Positions 1 to 9,413 of a stretch of 64,000 bases of DNA are shown here, one piece after another. Source of the stretch: JBFMDN01 sp040753915 (lineage in GTDB: Bacteria; Desulfobacterota; Desulfomonilia; Desulfomonilales; Desulfomonilaceae); NCBI GenBank assembly GCA_040753915.1, contig JBFMDN010000012.1:36943-100942 (forward strand). The letters are read 5' to 3'. Within the stretch, counting starts at the first letter, position 1. The number at the start of each line of letters is the position of its first letter. The notes below the pieces were generated by a model. That model ran no database searches and was not told where the DNA came from. It saw only the letters and a program-made list of their open reading frames with translations. The translations under genes were made by a program, and so were the position numbers.

Positions 1-11
1 GCGTTCTCCAT
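1..11 (-). CDS. nuoM: 5' end of next nuo gene, probably nuoM (partial)
   Basis: Only the first few codons lie in the window. On the minus strand an ATG at 11 follows the nuoL stop by about 20 bases and has a strong GGAGG ribosome binding site about 10 bases upstream. In most nuo operons nuoM, the next antiporter-like proton-pumping subunit, follows nuoL directly. The assignment rests on position and the ribosome binding site, since only about three residues can be read. Confidence 0.45.
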
Positions 12-31
12 GAGAGGAATTCCTCCATGTC

Positions 32-1954
32 CTATCGCAGGACGAGATAACCGATGACAAAAACGACCCCTACCAGGATCGAGAGTGCATAATCCTTGAC
101 AACACCCGACTGAAGCCTCCGCAGGACGGCGCCCCAGCCTCTGGCTATGCGTGCTGTTCCGTTGACGATGCCGTCGATCACCGCGTCGTCAAACATTTTC
201 CAGAGAAACTGGGAGAATCGCACAATCGAGTTAACGAACAAGATGTCGTAAATCTCATCAACCCAGTACTTGTTGTACACGAGCTTGTGCAGTCCCGGAA
301 ATCTCTCCACCATTCTCTGAGCTGCCCCGGGCTCTGTCAGGTACATCCATCGCGCGTAGAAGAACCCCGCAATGGCTATGGCAAGGGACACGCCCATGAG
401 GGTCAATTCCAGCGCCACACTGTGATGCGCAGCCGCGTGCTCCCCCTTGAGGACAGCTTCTGCAGGGGCAAAGACCGGAGCCAGAAAATCGCCGAACACG
501 TGCCAACCCTTCAATATGGGGATTCCGACGAATCCCCCCACCAGCGACAGCACAGCGAGTATCATCAGCGGTACGGTCATGATCGGGGGAGACTCGTGCA
601 AGTGATGGGCAGCTTCAGGCTCCACGCGGGATTCTCCGTAAAAGGTCATGAAGACCGATCTGAACATGTAAAAGGAGGTCATGAGCGCAGCAACTGCGCC
701 AACGATCCAGAACCCCGCTCCGCGCTCGAAGGCAAAAAAGAGGATCTCATCTTTGCTGAAAAAGCCTGCGAACGGTAGGATCCCCGCTATGGCCAACGTT
801 CCGAACAGATAGGTCCAATGAGTATGCGGCAGGTGGCTCTTCAGAGCCCCCATTTTTCGCATGTCCAGCTCGCCGCTCATCGCGTGCATCACGCTGCCGG
901 CAGCCAGGAAGAGCAGGGCCTTGAAAAAGGCGTGGGTCATGAGATGAAATATACCCGTGGCAAAGGCGCCGACGCCGCATGCCAGGAACATGTATCCCAA
1001 CTGGCTGATGGTGGAATATGCCAGGACCCGCTTGATGTCGAATTGCGTGATGCCAATGGTCGCCGCATAGAATGCAGTGGCAGCGCCAATAACGGCAACG
1101 ACCGAAAGCGAGATAGGCGCCAACGCGAAGAGGATGCTGCAGCGGGCAACCATGTACACACCCGCGGTAACCATCGTGGCAGCATGGATCAGGGCGCTGA
1201 CCGGTGTCGGGCCCTCCATCGCGTCGGGGAGCCATGTGTACAGCGGGATCTGAGCGGATTTTCCCGTGGCACCGACGAAAAGGAGAAGAGTGATCAGGGT
1301 AACCAGCAGTCCTCCCTGTGCCAGCTTAGCGTGGGCTTCCGAGAAAACCTGAGTGAAATCAAATGTTCCGAAGGTGACGAAGATGAGGAACATCCCGATA
1401 AGGAACCCGAAATCACCCACCCGGTTTACGACAAAGGCCTTCTTGCCGGCATCGGCAGCAGACTTCTTCTCATAATAGTAGCCGATGAGCAGGTACGAGC
1501 ACAGCCCGACTCCCTCCCAGCCCACGAAAAGCAGAAGGAAGTTGTTGCTCGACACCAGGATGAGCATGTTGAACACGAAGAGGTTCAGGTATGCAAAGAA
1601 GCGTCTGAATCCTAACTCTCCGTGCATGTACCCAATGGAGTACACGTGAATGACGAAGCCAACGCCACTGACGACGAGCATCATGACCGTGCTGAGAGGA
1701 TCAACGAGAAATCCGATAGGCACGTTCAGATCTCCAGAGATGATCCACGTGTACACCACTTTCTGGACGGAGCGAGAGCCCGGATCCATTCCGAGAAGCT
1801 CCAGGAAAATCGACACAGCTATGACAAAAGAAGCTCCTACGGATAAGGATCCTATCCATCCGATGGCCTTTTCCGAGAATGCTTTGCCGATTAGCCCGTT
1901 GATCGCAAATCCGATCAAGGGGAAAACAGGTATCAGCCAGACCAGATCAATCAT
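32..1954 (-). CDS. nuoL: NADH-quinone oxidoreductase subunit L
   Basis: This is the largest antiporter-like membrane subunit of Complex I, which pumps protons across the inner membrane and carries the long lateral helix. The translation (about 640 residues) is almost wholly hydrophobic, with the family stretch FVGWEGVGLCSYLLIGYY near residue 145 and LPDAMEGPTPVSALIHAATM near residue 245, including the conserved charged and His residues of the proton channel. An upstream ATG at 1972 is in frame, but the ATG at 1954 has GGGAG at a normal distance and gives the usual N-terminus MIDLVWLIPVFP. It lies 70 bases after nuoK and is the last complete gene of the operon in the window. Confidence 0.95.
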   Translation of the reverse strand: MIDLVWLIPVFPLIGFAINGLIGKAFSEKAIGWIGSLSVGASFVIAVSIFLELLGMDPGSRSVQKVVYTWIISGDLNVPIGFLVDPLSTVMMLVVSGVGFVIHVYSIGYMHGELGFRRFFAYLNLFVFNMLILVSSNNFLLLFVGWEGVGLCSYLLIGYYYEKKSAADAGKKAFVVNRVGDFGFLIGMFLIFVTFGTFDFTQVFSEAHAKLAQGGLLVTLITLLLFVGATGKSAQIPLYTWLPDAMEGPTPVSALIHAATMVTAGVYMVARCSILFALAPISLSVVAVIGAATAFYAATIGITQFDIKRVLAYSTISQLGYMFLACGVGAFATGIFHLMTHAFFKALLFLAAGSVMHAMSGELDMRKMGALKSHLPHTHWTYLFGTLAIAGILPFAGFFSKDEILFFAFERGAGFWIVGAVAALMTSFYMFRSVFMTFYGESRVEPEAAHHLHESPPIMTVPLMILAVLSLVGGFVGIPILKGWHVFGDFLAPVFAPAEAVLKGEHAAAHHSVALELTLMGVSLAIAIAGFFYARWMYLTEPGAAQRMVERFPGLHKLVYNKYWVDEIYDILFVNSIVRFSQFLWKMFDDAVIDGIVNGTARIARGWGAVLRRLQSGVVKDYALSILVGVVFVIGYLVLR

Positions 1955-2024
1955 TCCAGGCTCCCAATGCAATAGTGCGGGACATCATGCTCGATTTGGC
2001 GCCGGTCCATGCCCGCGGTTTTGC

Positions 2025-2327
2025 TTACCACTTCATGAGACTCATTTCGTTCACGTTCGCAGTGCCCTTCTCCCGGAAGATGGCTACCGCTATTGCCAGT
2101 CCCACAGCAACCTCAGCGGCGGCCACCACCATGGTGAAGAGAACAAACACCTGTCCTTCCATGGAATTCAGAGTGTGGGAAAACGCCACGAAGCTCAGGT
2201 TAACCGCGTTGAGCATCAGCTCGAGGGACATGAGGATGACGATCACATTTCTGCGGATCATCACTCCGATCATCCCTATAGTAAACAGCAGAGCAGACAA
2301 GAATAGGTAGTGTTCCAACGTGATCAT
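2025..2327 (-). CDS. nuoK: NADH-quinone oxidoreductase subunit K
   Basis: Small membrane subunit of Complex I with three transmembrane helices, 100 residues, which is the standard family length. It starts MITLEHYLFLSALLF and contains the conserved membrane Glu residues in MSLELMLNAVNL (about residue 35) and in VVAAAEVAVGLAIAVA (about residue 70), which belong to the proton path. It sits between nuoJ (38 bases upstream) and nuoL, the canonical order. Confidence 0.96.
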   Translation of the reverse strand: MITLEHYLFLSALLFTIGMIGVMIRRNVIVILMSLELMLNAVNLSFVAFSHTLNSMEGQVFVLFTMVVAAAEVAVGLAIAVAIFREKGTANVNEMSLMKW

Positions 2328-2365
2328 TTGTGTTCATCCCATGTCAAATTGGAGAGAGAGGGACG

Positions 2366-2890
2366 CTATCCCTTCGTCGCTCCTGTGGACCTCTTCCGCG
2401 CAAGGATCACCGCGCCCACTATCGCCGCCAGCAAGAGTATGGAGACGATTTCAAAGGGGAGCAGGTATGTCGTGAACAGCTCCCTGGCCAATATCTCCGT
2501 ATTGCTCATCTCGGGCACCGCCGCGGGAGCGCCTATCTGAGGCGCCCTCGGAATCACCGCTGTCAGGACAGGCCCGATCATCGTCAGCACACCCAGTGCC
2601 AGGACTGCCCCTATCCACCAGCGTGCCGACTTCGCGTCCGCCTGGAAGATCGTGGGACCAAGATTCAGAAGCATGATCACGAACAGGAAGAGGACCATGA
2701 CGGCTCCAGCGTACACCACGAGCTGTACCATGGCCACAAATTCGGCCCTCAGCATGAGAAACAGGCCCGCGAGGCTGACCATTGCAAGAATCATGAAGAC
2801 GACGTTATGAACGGGTCTGCGGAGAAAAACCACACAAAGTGCCGAGACCGTTACGATTACGGCCAGTACATAAAACAGCACCGCTTCCAT
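2366..2890 (-). CDS. nuoJ: NADH-quinone oxidoreductase subunit J
   Basis: Membrane subunit of Complex I (about 174 residues) with five predicted hydrophobic helices. The conserved pi-bulge helix region is recognisable around VAMVQLVVYAGAVMVLFLFV, as in other NuoJ proteins. Two in-frame ATGs compete. The one at 2902 directly abuts a GGAGG and is probably too close, while the one at 2890 (MEAVLFYVL) lies 13 bases from it, so 2890 is preferred with reservation. An unusual gap of about 350 bases separates it from nuoI upstream. Confidence 0.93.
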   Translation of the reverse strand: MEAVLFYVLAVIVTVSALCVVFLRRPVHNVVFMILAMVSLAGLFLMLRAEFVAMVQLVVYAGAVMVLFLFVIMLLNLGPTIFQADAKSARWWIGAVLALGVLTMIGPVLTAVIPRAPQIGAPAAVPEMSNTEILARELFTTYLLPFEIVSILLLAAIVGAVILARKRSTGATKG

Positions 2891-3247
2891 CAGGGTATAC
2901 ATACCTCCATCGACGGACTGACCTGTCCCGCTGCCACCGCTGTCCCTCAGGGCCGCTCGACGGCCCAGTCCGCATCGACTCCACTATGGGCGACGCTCGA
3001 CTCGGATCAACCAGAGAGGAGTGGAAGATCTCCTGCACCCGTCCGTCAGAGTCATTCCCAAATGTGTTTACCTACTCACCTACTTACGTGTTTACCTATT
3101 CATCCGTGTGCGTAGCGGTCCCTAAACTCCACAGCACCGCGGGCTACGGCATCATCCTTGGCCGTCAGTTCGGCCTGCCATGATCCTTTGTCACTCGACC
3201 ACGCACCTGGAGATCCCTCGTCACGTTGCGACGCGTGTGCCTTTCTT
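2891..3247. repeat. 357-base gap between nuoI and nuoJ with short tandem repeat
   Basis: No convincing gene is visible in this gap, which is odd because the rest of the nuo operon is tightly packed. Between 3064 and 3111 there are two imperfect 24-base units, each starting GTGTTTACCTA (3064-3074 and 3088-3098), with a TACCTACTCACCTACTTAC stretch between them. No terminator with a T-run or strong promoter was seen. It may be a processing site, a leftover repeat insertion, or inert spacer. Confidence 0.5.
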
Positions 3248-3685
3248 TCAGCTTGCCACCTTCTTCTTGGCCTCGTACCTCGGCTGCGGAGGCTCCAGAA
3301 GCTGCTCTTTGTCGAGAATCAACCCCTCCCGGCTGTAGGCCGAGATCTCATATTCCGTCGTCATCTCGATGGCTTCTTTCGGGCACACCTCCACGCAATA
3401 GCCGCAAAAGATGCATCGTCCCAGGTCGATCACGTATTTCTCCGGATACTTCCTGTTGTCCGGCTCAGCCGCGCCCTCGATGTAGATGCACTGCGCCGGG
3501 CACACGGTGGCACAGAGCATGCAAGCGACACACTTGATCTTTCCCGACGCATGCTTCGTCAGAACATGCCGGCCCCTCCATCGGGGTGCAACGTCCCACT
3601 TCTCCTCAGGATATCGGAGAGTAACTTTGGGGCTGAAGAAGTAATCCAGTGTCAGCTTGAGTCCCTGAAGAAGGGGTTTGATCAT
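3248..3685 (-). CDS. nuoI: NADH-quinone oxidoreductase subunit I (two [4Fe-4S] ferredoxin)
   Basis: Peripheral-arm subunit that relays electrons through clusters N6a and N6b towards NuoB. The 145-residue protein has two ferredoxin motifs, CVACMLCATVCP (about residue 53) and CIFCGYCVEVCP (about residue 92), each supplying four Cys ligands. The N-terminal amphipathic stretch LLQGLKLTLDYFFSPKVTLRYP matches the family. It is 67 bases downstream of nuoH. Confidence 0.96.
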   Translation of the reverse strand: MIKPLLQGLKLTLDYFFSPKVTLRYPEEKWDVAPRWRGRHVLTKHASGKIKCVACMLCATVCPAQCIYIEGAAEPDNRKYPEKYVIDLGRCIFCGYCVEVCPKEAIEMTTEYEISAYSREGLILDKEQLLEPPQPRYEAKKKVAS

Positions 3686-3752
3686 TTTTCTCCGTCCTCA
3701 CGTATGGTTGGGCACACTGTCCGTGCACAAGTAGGATCCATTGCCGATGTCC

Positions 3753-4793
3753 TCATCCTACGTGGCGCTGAAGCCACAGGGTGTAGAGGAAGGCAGTGAG
3801 CATAACGTTGAACAGTCCGGCCGGTACCAGCACCTTCCAGCCCAAGCTCATGACCCTGTCATACCGCAATCTCGGGTACGTCCCACGAATCCATACGAAC
3901 ACGAACACCCAGAAAAACGTCTTGAGCAGGAACCAGACCACCGGGGGAAGCACGGGTCCCTGCCATCCCCCAAAGTAAAGGGTCGTAATAAGGGAGCTCA
4001 TGAACAGCAGATGCGCGTACTCTCCCAGGTAAAACAGCCCGAATTTCATTGAGCTATATTCTGTCTGGTAGCCAGCCACCAGCTCGTTTTCGCACTCCAA
4101 CAAATCGAAAGGCGTGCGCCCTATGTCCGCCGATCCCGCTATAAGCAGCAGGAGGAACCCAAGAGGTTGTCGGAAAATATACCATTTCCAAATTGAATCC
4201 TGGGACTGCACGATCTCGACAAGGCTCAGAGTCCCTGCCAGCATAAGCACCCCTATGACGGCGAGGGCCAGCCCGAGCTCATAGCTTATCATCTGTGCCC
4301 CGGCTCGTATCGCTCCCAGAAGCGAATACTTGTTGTTGGAGGACCAACCGCCAAGTATGACACCGTATGCACCCAGGGACGTTACGGCAAAGATGAACAG
4401 GATGCCCACGTTCATGTCTGAGATCACGCCCTGGTTCAGGCCGTACCGGTCTGCGGCCGGTCCCAGGATCCTATCCAGACCCAATCCCTGTGCGAACGGT
4501 ATCACTGCAAACGGTGTCAAAGCGCATGTCACGACAATGAGGGGAGCGAGCACGTAAATGAACTTATTCGCTCCAGAGACCGTTATCTCCTCCTTCAGCA
4601 AGAGCTTTGCCCCGTCTGCAAGCGGCTGAAGCAGCCCCCACGGCCCGACGCGGTTCGGTCCCAGCCTCACCTGGATCCACCCAAGGACTTTGCGCTCCAG
4701 CAGGGTGAGGTATGCGACAAAGGTCAATACTGCCCCGATGAAGATCAGGATCTTAATAATCAGGAATATCACTGCCGGAATCGTGCCTTCCAT
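3753..4793 (-). CDS. nuoH: NADH-quinone oxidoreductase subunit H
   Basis: Membrane subunit at the junction of both arms of Complex I, forming much of the quinone-binding chamber. The roughly 346-residue translation has eight or so hydrophobic helices and the family signatures TLLERKVLGWIQVRLGPNRV near the N-terminus and RTPFDLLECENELVAGYQTE near residue 205. An in-frame GTG at 4856 would extend the protein into nuoG with an unrelated Cys/Arg-rich leader. The ATG at 4793 has a GAGG ribosome binding site and is preferred. It starts about 20 bases after the nuoG stop. Confidence 0.95.
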   Translation of the reverse strand: MEGTIPAVIFLIIKILIFIGAVLTFVAYLTLLERKVLGWIQVRLGPNRVGPWGLLQPLADGAKLLLKEEITVSGANKFIYVLAPLIVVTCALTPFAVIPFAQGLGLDRILGPAADRYGLNQGVISDMNVGILFIFAVTSLGAYGVILGGWSSNNKYSLLGAIRAGAQMISYELGLALAVIGVLMLAGTLSLVEIVQSQDSIWKWYIFRQPLGFLLLLIAGSADIGRTPFDLLECENELVAGYQTEYSSMKFGLFYLGEYAHLLFMSSLITTLYFGGWQGPVLPPVVWFLLKTFFWVFVFVWIRGTYPRLRYDRVMSLGWKVLVPAGLFNVMLTAFLYTLWLQRHVG

Positions 4794-4813
4794 ACGTAAA
4801 ACCTCGCCGGTAT

Positions 4814-7456
4814 CTAAACCTTTTCCACCTTCACATTCACAGCGGACTCTCCCCACCGGAGGAAAGCGTTGAGTTTCAGCTCACCGAAATGATAGGGAAC
4901 AATGACCGTTCCCGGTAAGGCGCGGCGGGAAGCCTTCACTGTGAGCTCAGTCGACGCGCCATTGGCGTTGCTGATCCGTATGGCCTGTCCATCCTTCAGA
5001 CCGAGCAATTTTAGATCCTTGGGGCTCATCTCCGCGGTAGCCTCTGAGACCACCTCCATCAGGGAAGCGCTACGACGAGACATCGACCCCGAATGAAACT
5101 TCAATATCCCGGGGATCAGGAACAGAGGAAGTGCTTCCGGGGCGGGGCTCATGATGGCTGGAGCCGGAACGAGCCGGGCTTTGCCGGACGGAAAGCCCCC
5201 TTCGTAGAGCATCTCCTTGCCGGAATCCTCGGAATCGACGCAGGGCCACGTGATGCCCTGGCTTCCTAGCCTCTGGTACGACACACCTCCATACACGTCC
5301 ACTAGACTCGCAATCTCTTCCATTACTCTCTCGGGACCGGAATAGGTGAGAGAGAGATTCCCCATCAGAGTAGCAAGCGCAATAAAGATCTCCAGGTCGC
5401 TTTTTGCACGACGTTCGTCTGTGGTCGGAGCCAGCCGCTGGATCCGCCGGTCCGCAGTCGTATATGTACCGGATTTCCCGGCGAATGAGCTGACAGGGAG
5501 CACGGCATGGGCCAATTGCGCTGTGGGAGTGAGGAACATGTCCTGAACGACGAGAAATTCAAGCTTGCACAGCGCTCGCTCTACCTGGCCCCGGTCAGGA
5601 TACGTTTCCACGGGGTTCTCGCCCACCACGTACAGGCCTTTTATCTCCCCCTGTTCCGCTTTTTCGAGAATTTCCCTCGCACCCAGTCCTGGATTTTCGG
5701 GGATCGCCGCGTCCCATGCCTGAGAGAATTTGGCCCTGGCCGCTTCGTCTGCTATGGGGTAAAGGCCCGGGAGGAACTCCGGGGTCAGTCCCATATCTAC
5801 TGCCCCCTGAGAATTTGCTTTCTCGCCGAACACGTGGAGGCCACAAGCTTCCTTCCCTATCCTCCCCGTGAAAAGCGCCAAATTCGCTGCAGCCTGGGCT
5901 AGCTCTACGTTGTGAGCCACACGATTCATCCCTGTCGTGAGAATCAACGTGGCGTGCTCAGCATCGGCATATGCCTGCGCGGCAGCTCTGATTACCTCCG
6001 GATCATTGTTCGTAAGACTTGCCACCCGCTCCACGGTGTAATCGCTCAGCGAAGCCACTAGATCGTCAAAACCCTCGACCTTCAAATCTAGGGCTTTCTT
6101 GTCGAACCGCCCCTCATCAACGATCCATTTGAGCATGGCATATGCAATCAGATGCTCGTACCCCGGAGGAACCTGCAGGAACGTGCTGCCCATGCGTTCC
6201 GCGAGCTTGGTCCGTACAGAGTCCACGACTATGATTTTGGCCCGTTTGCGACCATGAGCGAGGATGACCTCATTCTTCGCCACCGGGTGGGTTTCGTTGA
6301 GGTCCGCTCCGAAGAGAACAATGACGTCGGCTTTCCTGATCTCCCTGATGGAATTCGCGCCTGCTGCGTATCCGAGCATAGGACGCAGAGCATCGGTCAA
6401 GCTTCGATAGGAATAGCCGCCCGCGTGATCCAGGTTCGGGGATTCGAGCACGGTTCGCACGAAGCGATTGAGCACGTAGGCTTCCTCATTGGTAAGCCGC
6501 GCCGAGCCCAGGGCAGCGAGCTTGGAGCCCCCGTGCTCCGTCCTCAGCGCCTTGAGGCGCCCGGCTACGAATTGGAGCGCCTCCGCCCAATCCGTCTCGA
6601 CCAGCGAGCCGTCCTTTCGGATCAACGGCTTTGTCAGGCGAGTATCCGAGTATATGTACGGCCATCCGTATCGCCCTTTTACGCACAGGTTCCCCTCATT
6701 AGGGCTATCCGCCGGCGATCCCACGTACACAATTTTGCTGTTTTTCTCACCCACTGTGAGCCTGCACCCCAGGCTGCAAAAGGAACAGGTGGTATCAGTC
6801 CTTCTCAATTCGAACAAGCGGCCGGTTCCCACGAGCCATTTCGAGCATATGGCCCCCACGGGACAGATCGACGCGCATTGACCGCACAGCTCGCATGCGA
6901 GGGGGCGCTGGAAATCGGTCGAGACCTCCGTGAACATTCCTCTGTTCACGAAGCTCAGCTCCCGCTCTCCCTGCACCTCGTCGCAAATGCGCACGCACAT
7001 GCCACACTTTATGCAGAGGTTCATGTTGAAGCGGATAAAGTGCGAATCGTTGTCCACATTAAAATATCGACTCTCCTTGGAAAACGGCAGATCCCCGATC
7101 TTGTATTCGTACACGAGGTTTTGGAGCTGGCAATTCCCTGCAGCGTCACAACTCGGGCACAGGAGAGGATGCGACCTGAGCAGCAGCATGAGCTGCACTC
7201 TTCGGATCTCGACGAGCTTGGGAGTATTGGTGGCCACTTCCATGCCGTCCCGTGCTGGATTGAAGCAGGCCGGCATAGTGCGAGTACGACCTTTGGCCGT
7301 GACTTCCACGATGCACAGGCGGCATGAGCCATACGGAATGAGACGCTTATCGTGGCACAAAGTGGGAATCCGTATCCCGGCTTTTTGAGCAGCCTCCAGG
7401 ATAGTGGCTCCACGTTCGACAGAGACTTCAACACCGTCGATGGTCAAAGTAACCAT
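4814..7456 (-). CDS. nuoG: NADH-quinone oxidoreductase subunit G (molybdopterin-oxidoreductase-like)
   Basis: Large peripheral-arm subunit of 880 residues. The order is an N-terminal plant-type [2Fe-2S] domain (Cys in TLCHDKRLIPYGSCRLCIVEV), the His-Cys3 [4Fe-4S] motif HPLLCPSCDAAGNCQLQ, two [4Fe-4S] motifs (CIKCGMCVRICDE and CELCGQCASICPVGAI), a further Cys cluster CSFCSLGCRLTVG, then a long molybdopterin oxidoreductase fold and a C-terminal beta domain. It resembles formate dehydrogenase catalytic subunits, but where those carry Cys or Sec after LDH this protein reads LDHAGGYSYRSL. It therefore looks like a structural electron-wiring subunit. It follows nuoF by 87 bases. Confidence 0.93.
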   Translation of the reverse strand: MVTLTIDGVEVSVERGATILEAAQKAGIRIPTLCHDKRLIPYGSCRLCIVEVTAKGRTRTMPACFNPARDGMEVATNTPKLVEIRRVQLMLLLRSHPLLCPSCDAAGNCQLQNLVYEYKIGDLPFSKESRYFNVDNDSHFIRFNMNLCIKCGMCVRICDEVQGERELSFVNRGMFTEVSTDFQRPLACELCGQCASICPVGAICSKWLVGTGRLFELRRTDTTCSFCSLGCRLTVGEKNSKIVYVGSPADSPNEGNLCVKGRYGWPYIYSDTRLTKPLIRKDGSLVETDWAEALQFVAGRLKALRTEHGGSKLAALGSARLTNEEAYVLNRFVRTVLESPNLDHAGGYSYRSLTDALRPMLGYAAGANSIREIRKADVIVLFGADLNETHPVAKNEVILAHGRKRAKIIVVDSVRTKLAERMGSTFLQVPPGYEHLIAYAMLKWIVDEGRFDKKALDLKVEGFDDLVASLSDYTVERVASLTNNDPEVIRAAAQAYADAEHATLILTTGMNRVAHNVELAQAAANLALFTGRIGKEACGLHVFGEKANSQGAVDMGLTPEFLPGLYPIADEAARAKFSQAWDAAIPENPGLGAREILEKAEQGEIKGLYVVGENPVETYPDRGQVERALCKLEFLVVQDMFLTPTAQLAHAVLPVSSFAGKSGTYTTADRRIQRLAPTTDERRAKSDLEIFIALATLMGNLSLTYSGPERVMEEIASLVDVYGGVSYQRLGSQGITWPCVDSEDSGKEMLYEGGFPSGKARLVPAPAIMSPAPEALPLFLIPGILKFHSGSMSRRSASLMEVVSEATAEMSPKDLKLLGLKDGQAIRISNANGASTELTVKASRRALPGTVIVPYHFGELKLNAFLRWGESAVNVKVEKV

Positions 7457-7543
7457 AGAAATTCACTCGCATTCGAAGATTAGGTATCTGCTTTCAGTGC
7501 CGTTCGTCAACCGCCGGCAAACGGACGGCAGTGCAAGCCGAGA

Positions 7544-9340
7544 TTATCTGATCGCTCCGAACCTACAGTTCATGATGCACGTGCGGCACCGGGTACACTT
7601 GTTGAGGTCGATTCTGGCCACCTGCTTCTTTTCCCACGTGATAGCGCCCGAGGGACAGTTGCGGTAGCACATACCACACATCTTACACTTTTCCTCTATA
7701 ACCACGAAGTCTATGAGATCAGGACACACGAGCGCAGGGCAATGCTTGTCACGTATATGAGCGTCGTACTCATGCCTGAAATGGCGAATCGTCGAGAGAA
7801 CAGGGTTGGCTGCGCTCTTTCCCAGTCCACAATGGGAGGTGTTGTTAATATGGTGTCCCAGCCAGATAAGAAACTCTACGTCACCTTCCTGGCCTCGCCC
7901 TTCGCAAATGTCCGTAAGCTTGTCGTGCATGACCTTGAGGCCTTCCCGGCACGGGGTGCATTTGCCACAGGATTCGTCGACGCAAAAGCCTGTAAAGAAT
8001 CGTGCTGTGTCGACCATGCACGTGGAATCGTCCATTACCACGACACCGCCGGATCCCATCATGGCGCCGGCATCGTAGAGGGACTCATAATCGATCTCTA
8101 CGTCCTCACTTCCGGCGGGAATACACCCTCCTGAGGGGCCCCCGATCTGAGCTGCCTTGAATTTCCTCTTCTTAGGGATCCCACCGCCGATGTCGAAAAT
8201 CAGCGTCTTGAGCGTCGTGCCCATGGGGACTTCCACGAGCCCCACGTTGGTCACGGCACCGGTAAGGGCGAACACCTTGGTCCCTTTGCTCCCCTCGGTT
8301 CCTATGGAAGCGAACCATTCCCCTCCGTTGAGTATGATAGGATTGATGTTGGCAAAGGTCTCCACGTTGTTAAGATTCGTGGGCTGGTTCCACAGACCGG
8401 CCTCAGCGCTCCGCGGAGGCTTGATTCGCGGCATGCCGCGCTTGCCTTCTATAGAGTACATCAGAGCAGTGGATTCCCCGCAGACGAACGCTCCCGCTCC
8501 TGGAGCGATGCCGATATCGAAATCAAACCCGCTTCCCAGAATGTTCTTGCCCAACAGGCCGTATTCCCGGGCATCGTTGATCGCCTTTTCGAGCCTCTGG
8601 ATGGCGAGGGGATACTCAGCGCGCACATAGATGTACCCTTGGTTGGCGCCAATGGCGTAACCGGATATGGCCATTCCCTCCAACACCGAGTGCGGATCCC
8701 CTTCCATGACCGATCTATCCATGAACGCGCCTGGGTCGCCTTCGTCACCATTGCATATGGTGTACTTGGGAAAGCTGTTGTACCGTCGACATTCCTCCCA
8801 CTTGAGCCCCGTGGGAAAACCGCCGCCGCCACGGCCTCTCAGGCCGGATTTCTTCACTTCCTCGATGACCTGCTCGGGAGTCATCTCCAGAAGCGCCTTG
8901 GCCAACGCGGCGTACGCGTCCCGGGCAATGGCCTCGTCTATGCTCTCGGCATCAATGAGCCCGCGGTTACGCAGCACGATGAGTCTCTGGAGCCCGAAGA
9001 ATCCGATGTCCTTCATCAGAGGCACTTCAGCCTTGGCTCCTGCCTCTTTGAACAAGAGCTGCTCTACTATTCTGCCCTTGAGTACGTGCTCCTCCACGAT
9101 CAACGGGGCATGTTCGGGCTTGACCTGATTGTAGAAGACGCCGTCGGGATACACGACGACCAGAGGCCCCATGGCGCAGAAACCATTGCACCCGGTCATC
9201 ACGATCTCGACCTCATCCGAGAGATGCCTCTTGGCCAGCTCGCGCTCCAGCGCCTCCTTGACGGCGAGAGATCCGCTCGCTATGCATCCTGTGCCGGCGC
9301 ACATCATGAATTGCATTCTATAGCCGGGACTAACGCTCAT
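7544..9340 (-). CDS. nuoF: NuoF-type flavoprotein with extra N- and C-terminal FeS domains
   Basis: NADH- and FMN-binding subunit, 598 residues, longer than the classical NuoF (about 430). Residues 1-100 form a thioredoxin-like [2Fe-2S] domain (CAGTGC and CNGFC). Residues 140-500 are the NuoF core, with the glycine-rich loop GLRGRGGGGFPTGLKW, the NGDEGDPGAFMDRS stretch and the cluster motif ESCGKCTPCREG. The last 60 residues are a two-[4Fe-4S] ferredoxin (CKMCGMCYRNCP and CTRCRTCIMNC). This layout is known from NADP-reducing hydrogenases (HndC) and bifurcating enzymes. The ATG at 9340 has a perfect GGAGGAG site 8 bases upstream. Confidence 0.93.
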   Translation of the reverse strand: MSVSPGYRMQFMMCAGTGCIASGSLAVKEALERELAKRHLSDEVEIVMTGCNGFCAMGPLVVVYPDGVFYNQVKPEHAPLIVEEHVLKGRIVEQLLFKEAGAKAEVPLMKDIGFFGLQRLIVLRNRGLIDAESIDEAIARDAYAALAKALLEMTPEQVIEEVKKSGLRGRGGGGFPTGLKWEECRRYNSFPKYTICNGDEGDPGAFMDRSVMEGDPHSVLEGMAISGYAIGANQGYIYVRAEYPLAIQRLEKAINDAREYGLLGKNILGSGFDFDIGIAPGAGAFVCGESTALMYSIEGKRGMPRIKPPRSAEAGLWNQPTNLNNVETFANINPIILNGGEWFASIGTEGSKGTKVFALTGAVTNVGLVEVPMGTTLKTLIFDIGGGIPKKRKFKAAQIGGPSGGCIPAGSEDVEIDYESLYDAGAMMGSGGVVVMDDSTCMVDTARFFTGFCVDESCGKCTPCREGLKVMHDKLTDICEGRGQEGDVEFLIWLGHHINNTSHCGLGKSAANPVLSTIRHFRHEYDAHIRDKHCPALVCPDLIDFVVIEEKCKMCGMCYRNCPSGAITWEKKQVARIDLNKCTRCRTCIMNCRFGAIR

Positions 9341-9413
9341 CCTTATCTCTCCTCCCGGTCCACGAACGTTTTGTGGTCCCGGGCTCTAGCTCTTGCTCCC
9401 GCGGACTTCCCGC

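Noticed and set aside
6152..7327. Long plus-strand open frame of 391 codons opposite nuoG
   Set aside because: It lies wholly antisense to a clearly recognised gene, has no ribosome binding site and its translation has no familiar or protein-like pattern. Other long antisense frames, for example opposite nuoL and the acyltransferase fusion, were dropped for the same reason.
4814..7456. nuoG as a formate dehydrogenase
   Set aside because: The overall fold matches, but the catalytic Cys/Sec is absent and the gene lies in the exact nuoG position of a nuo operon.
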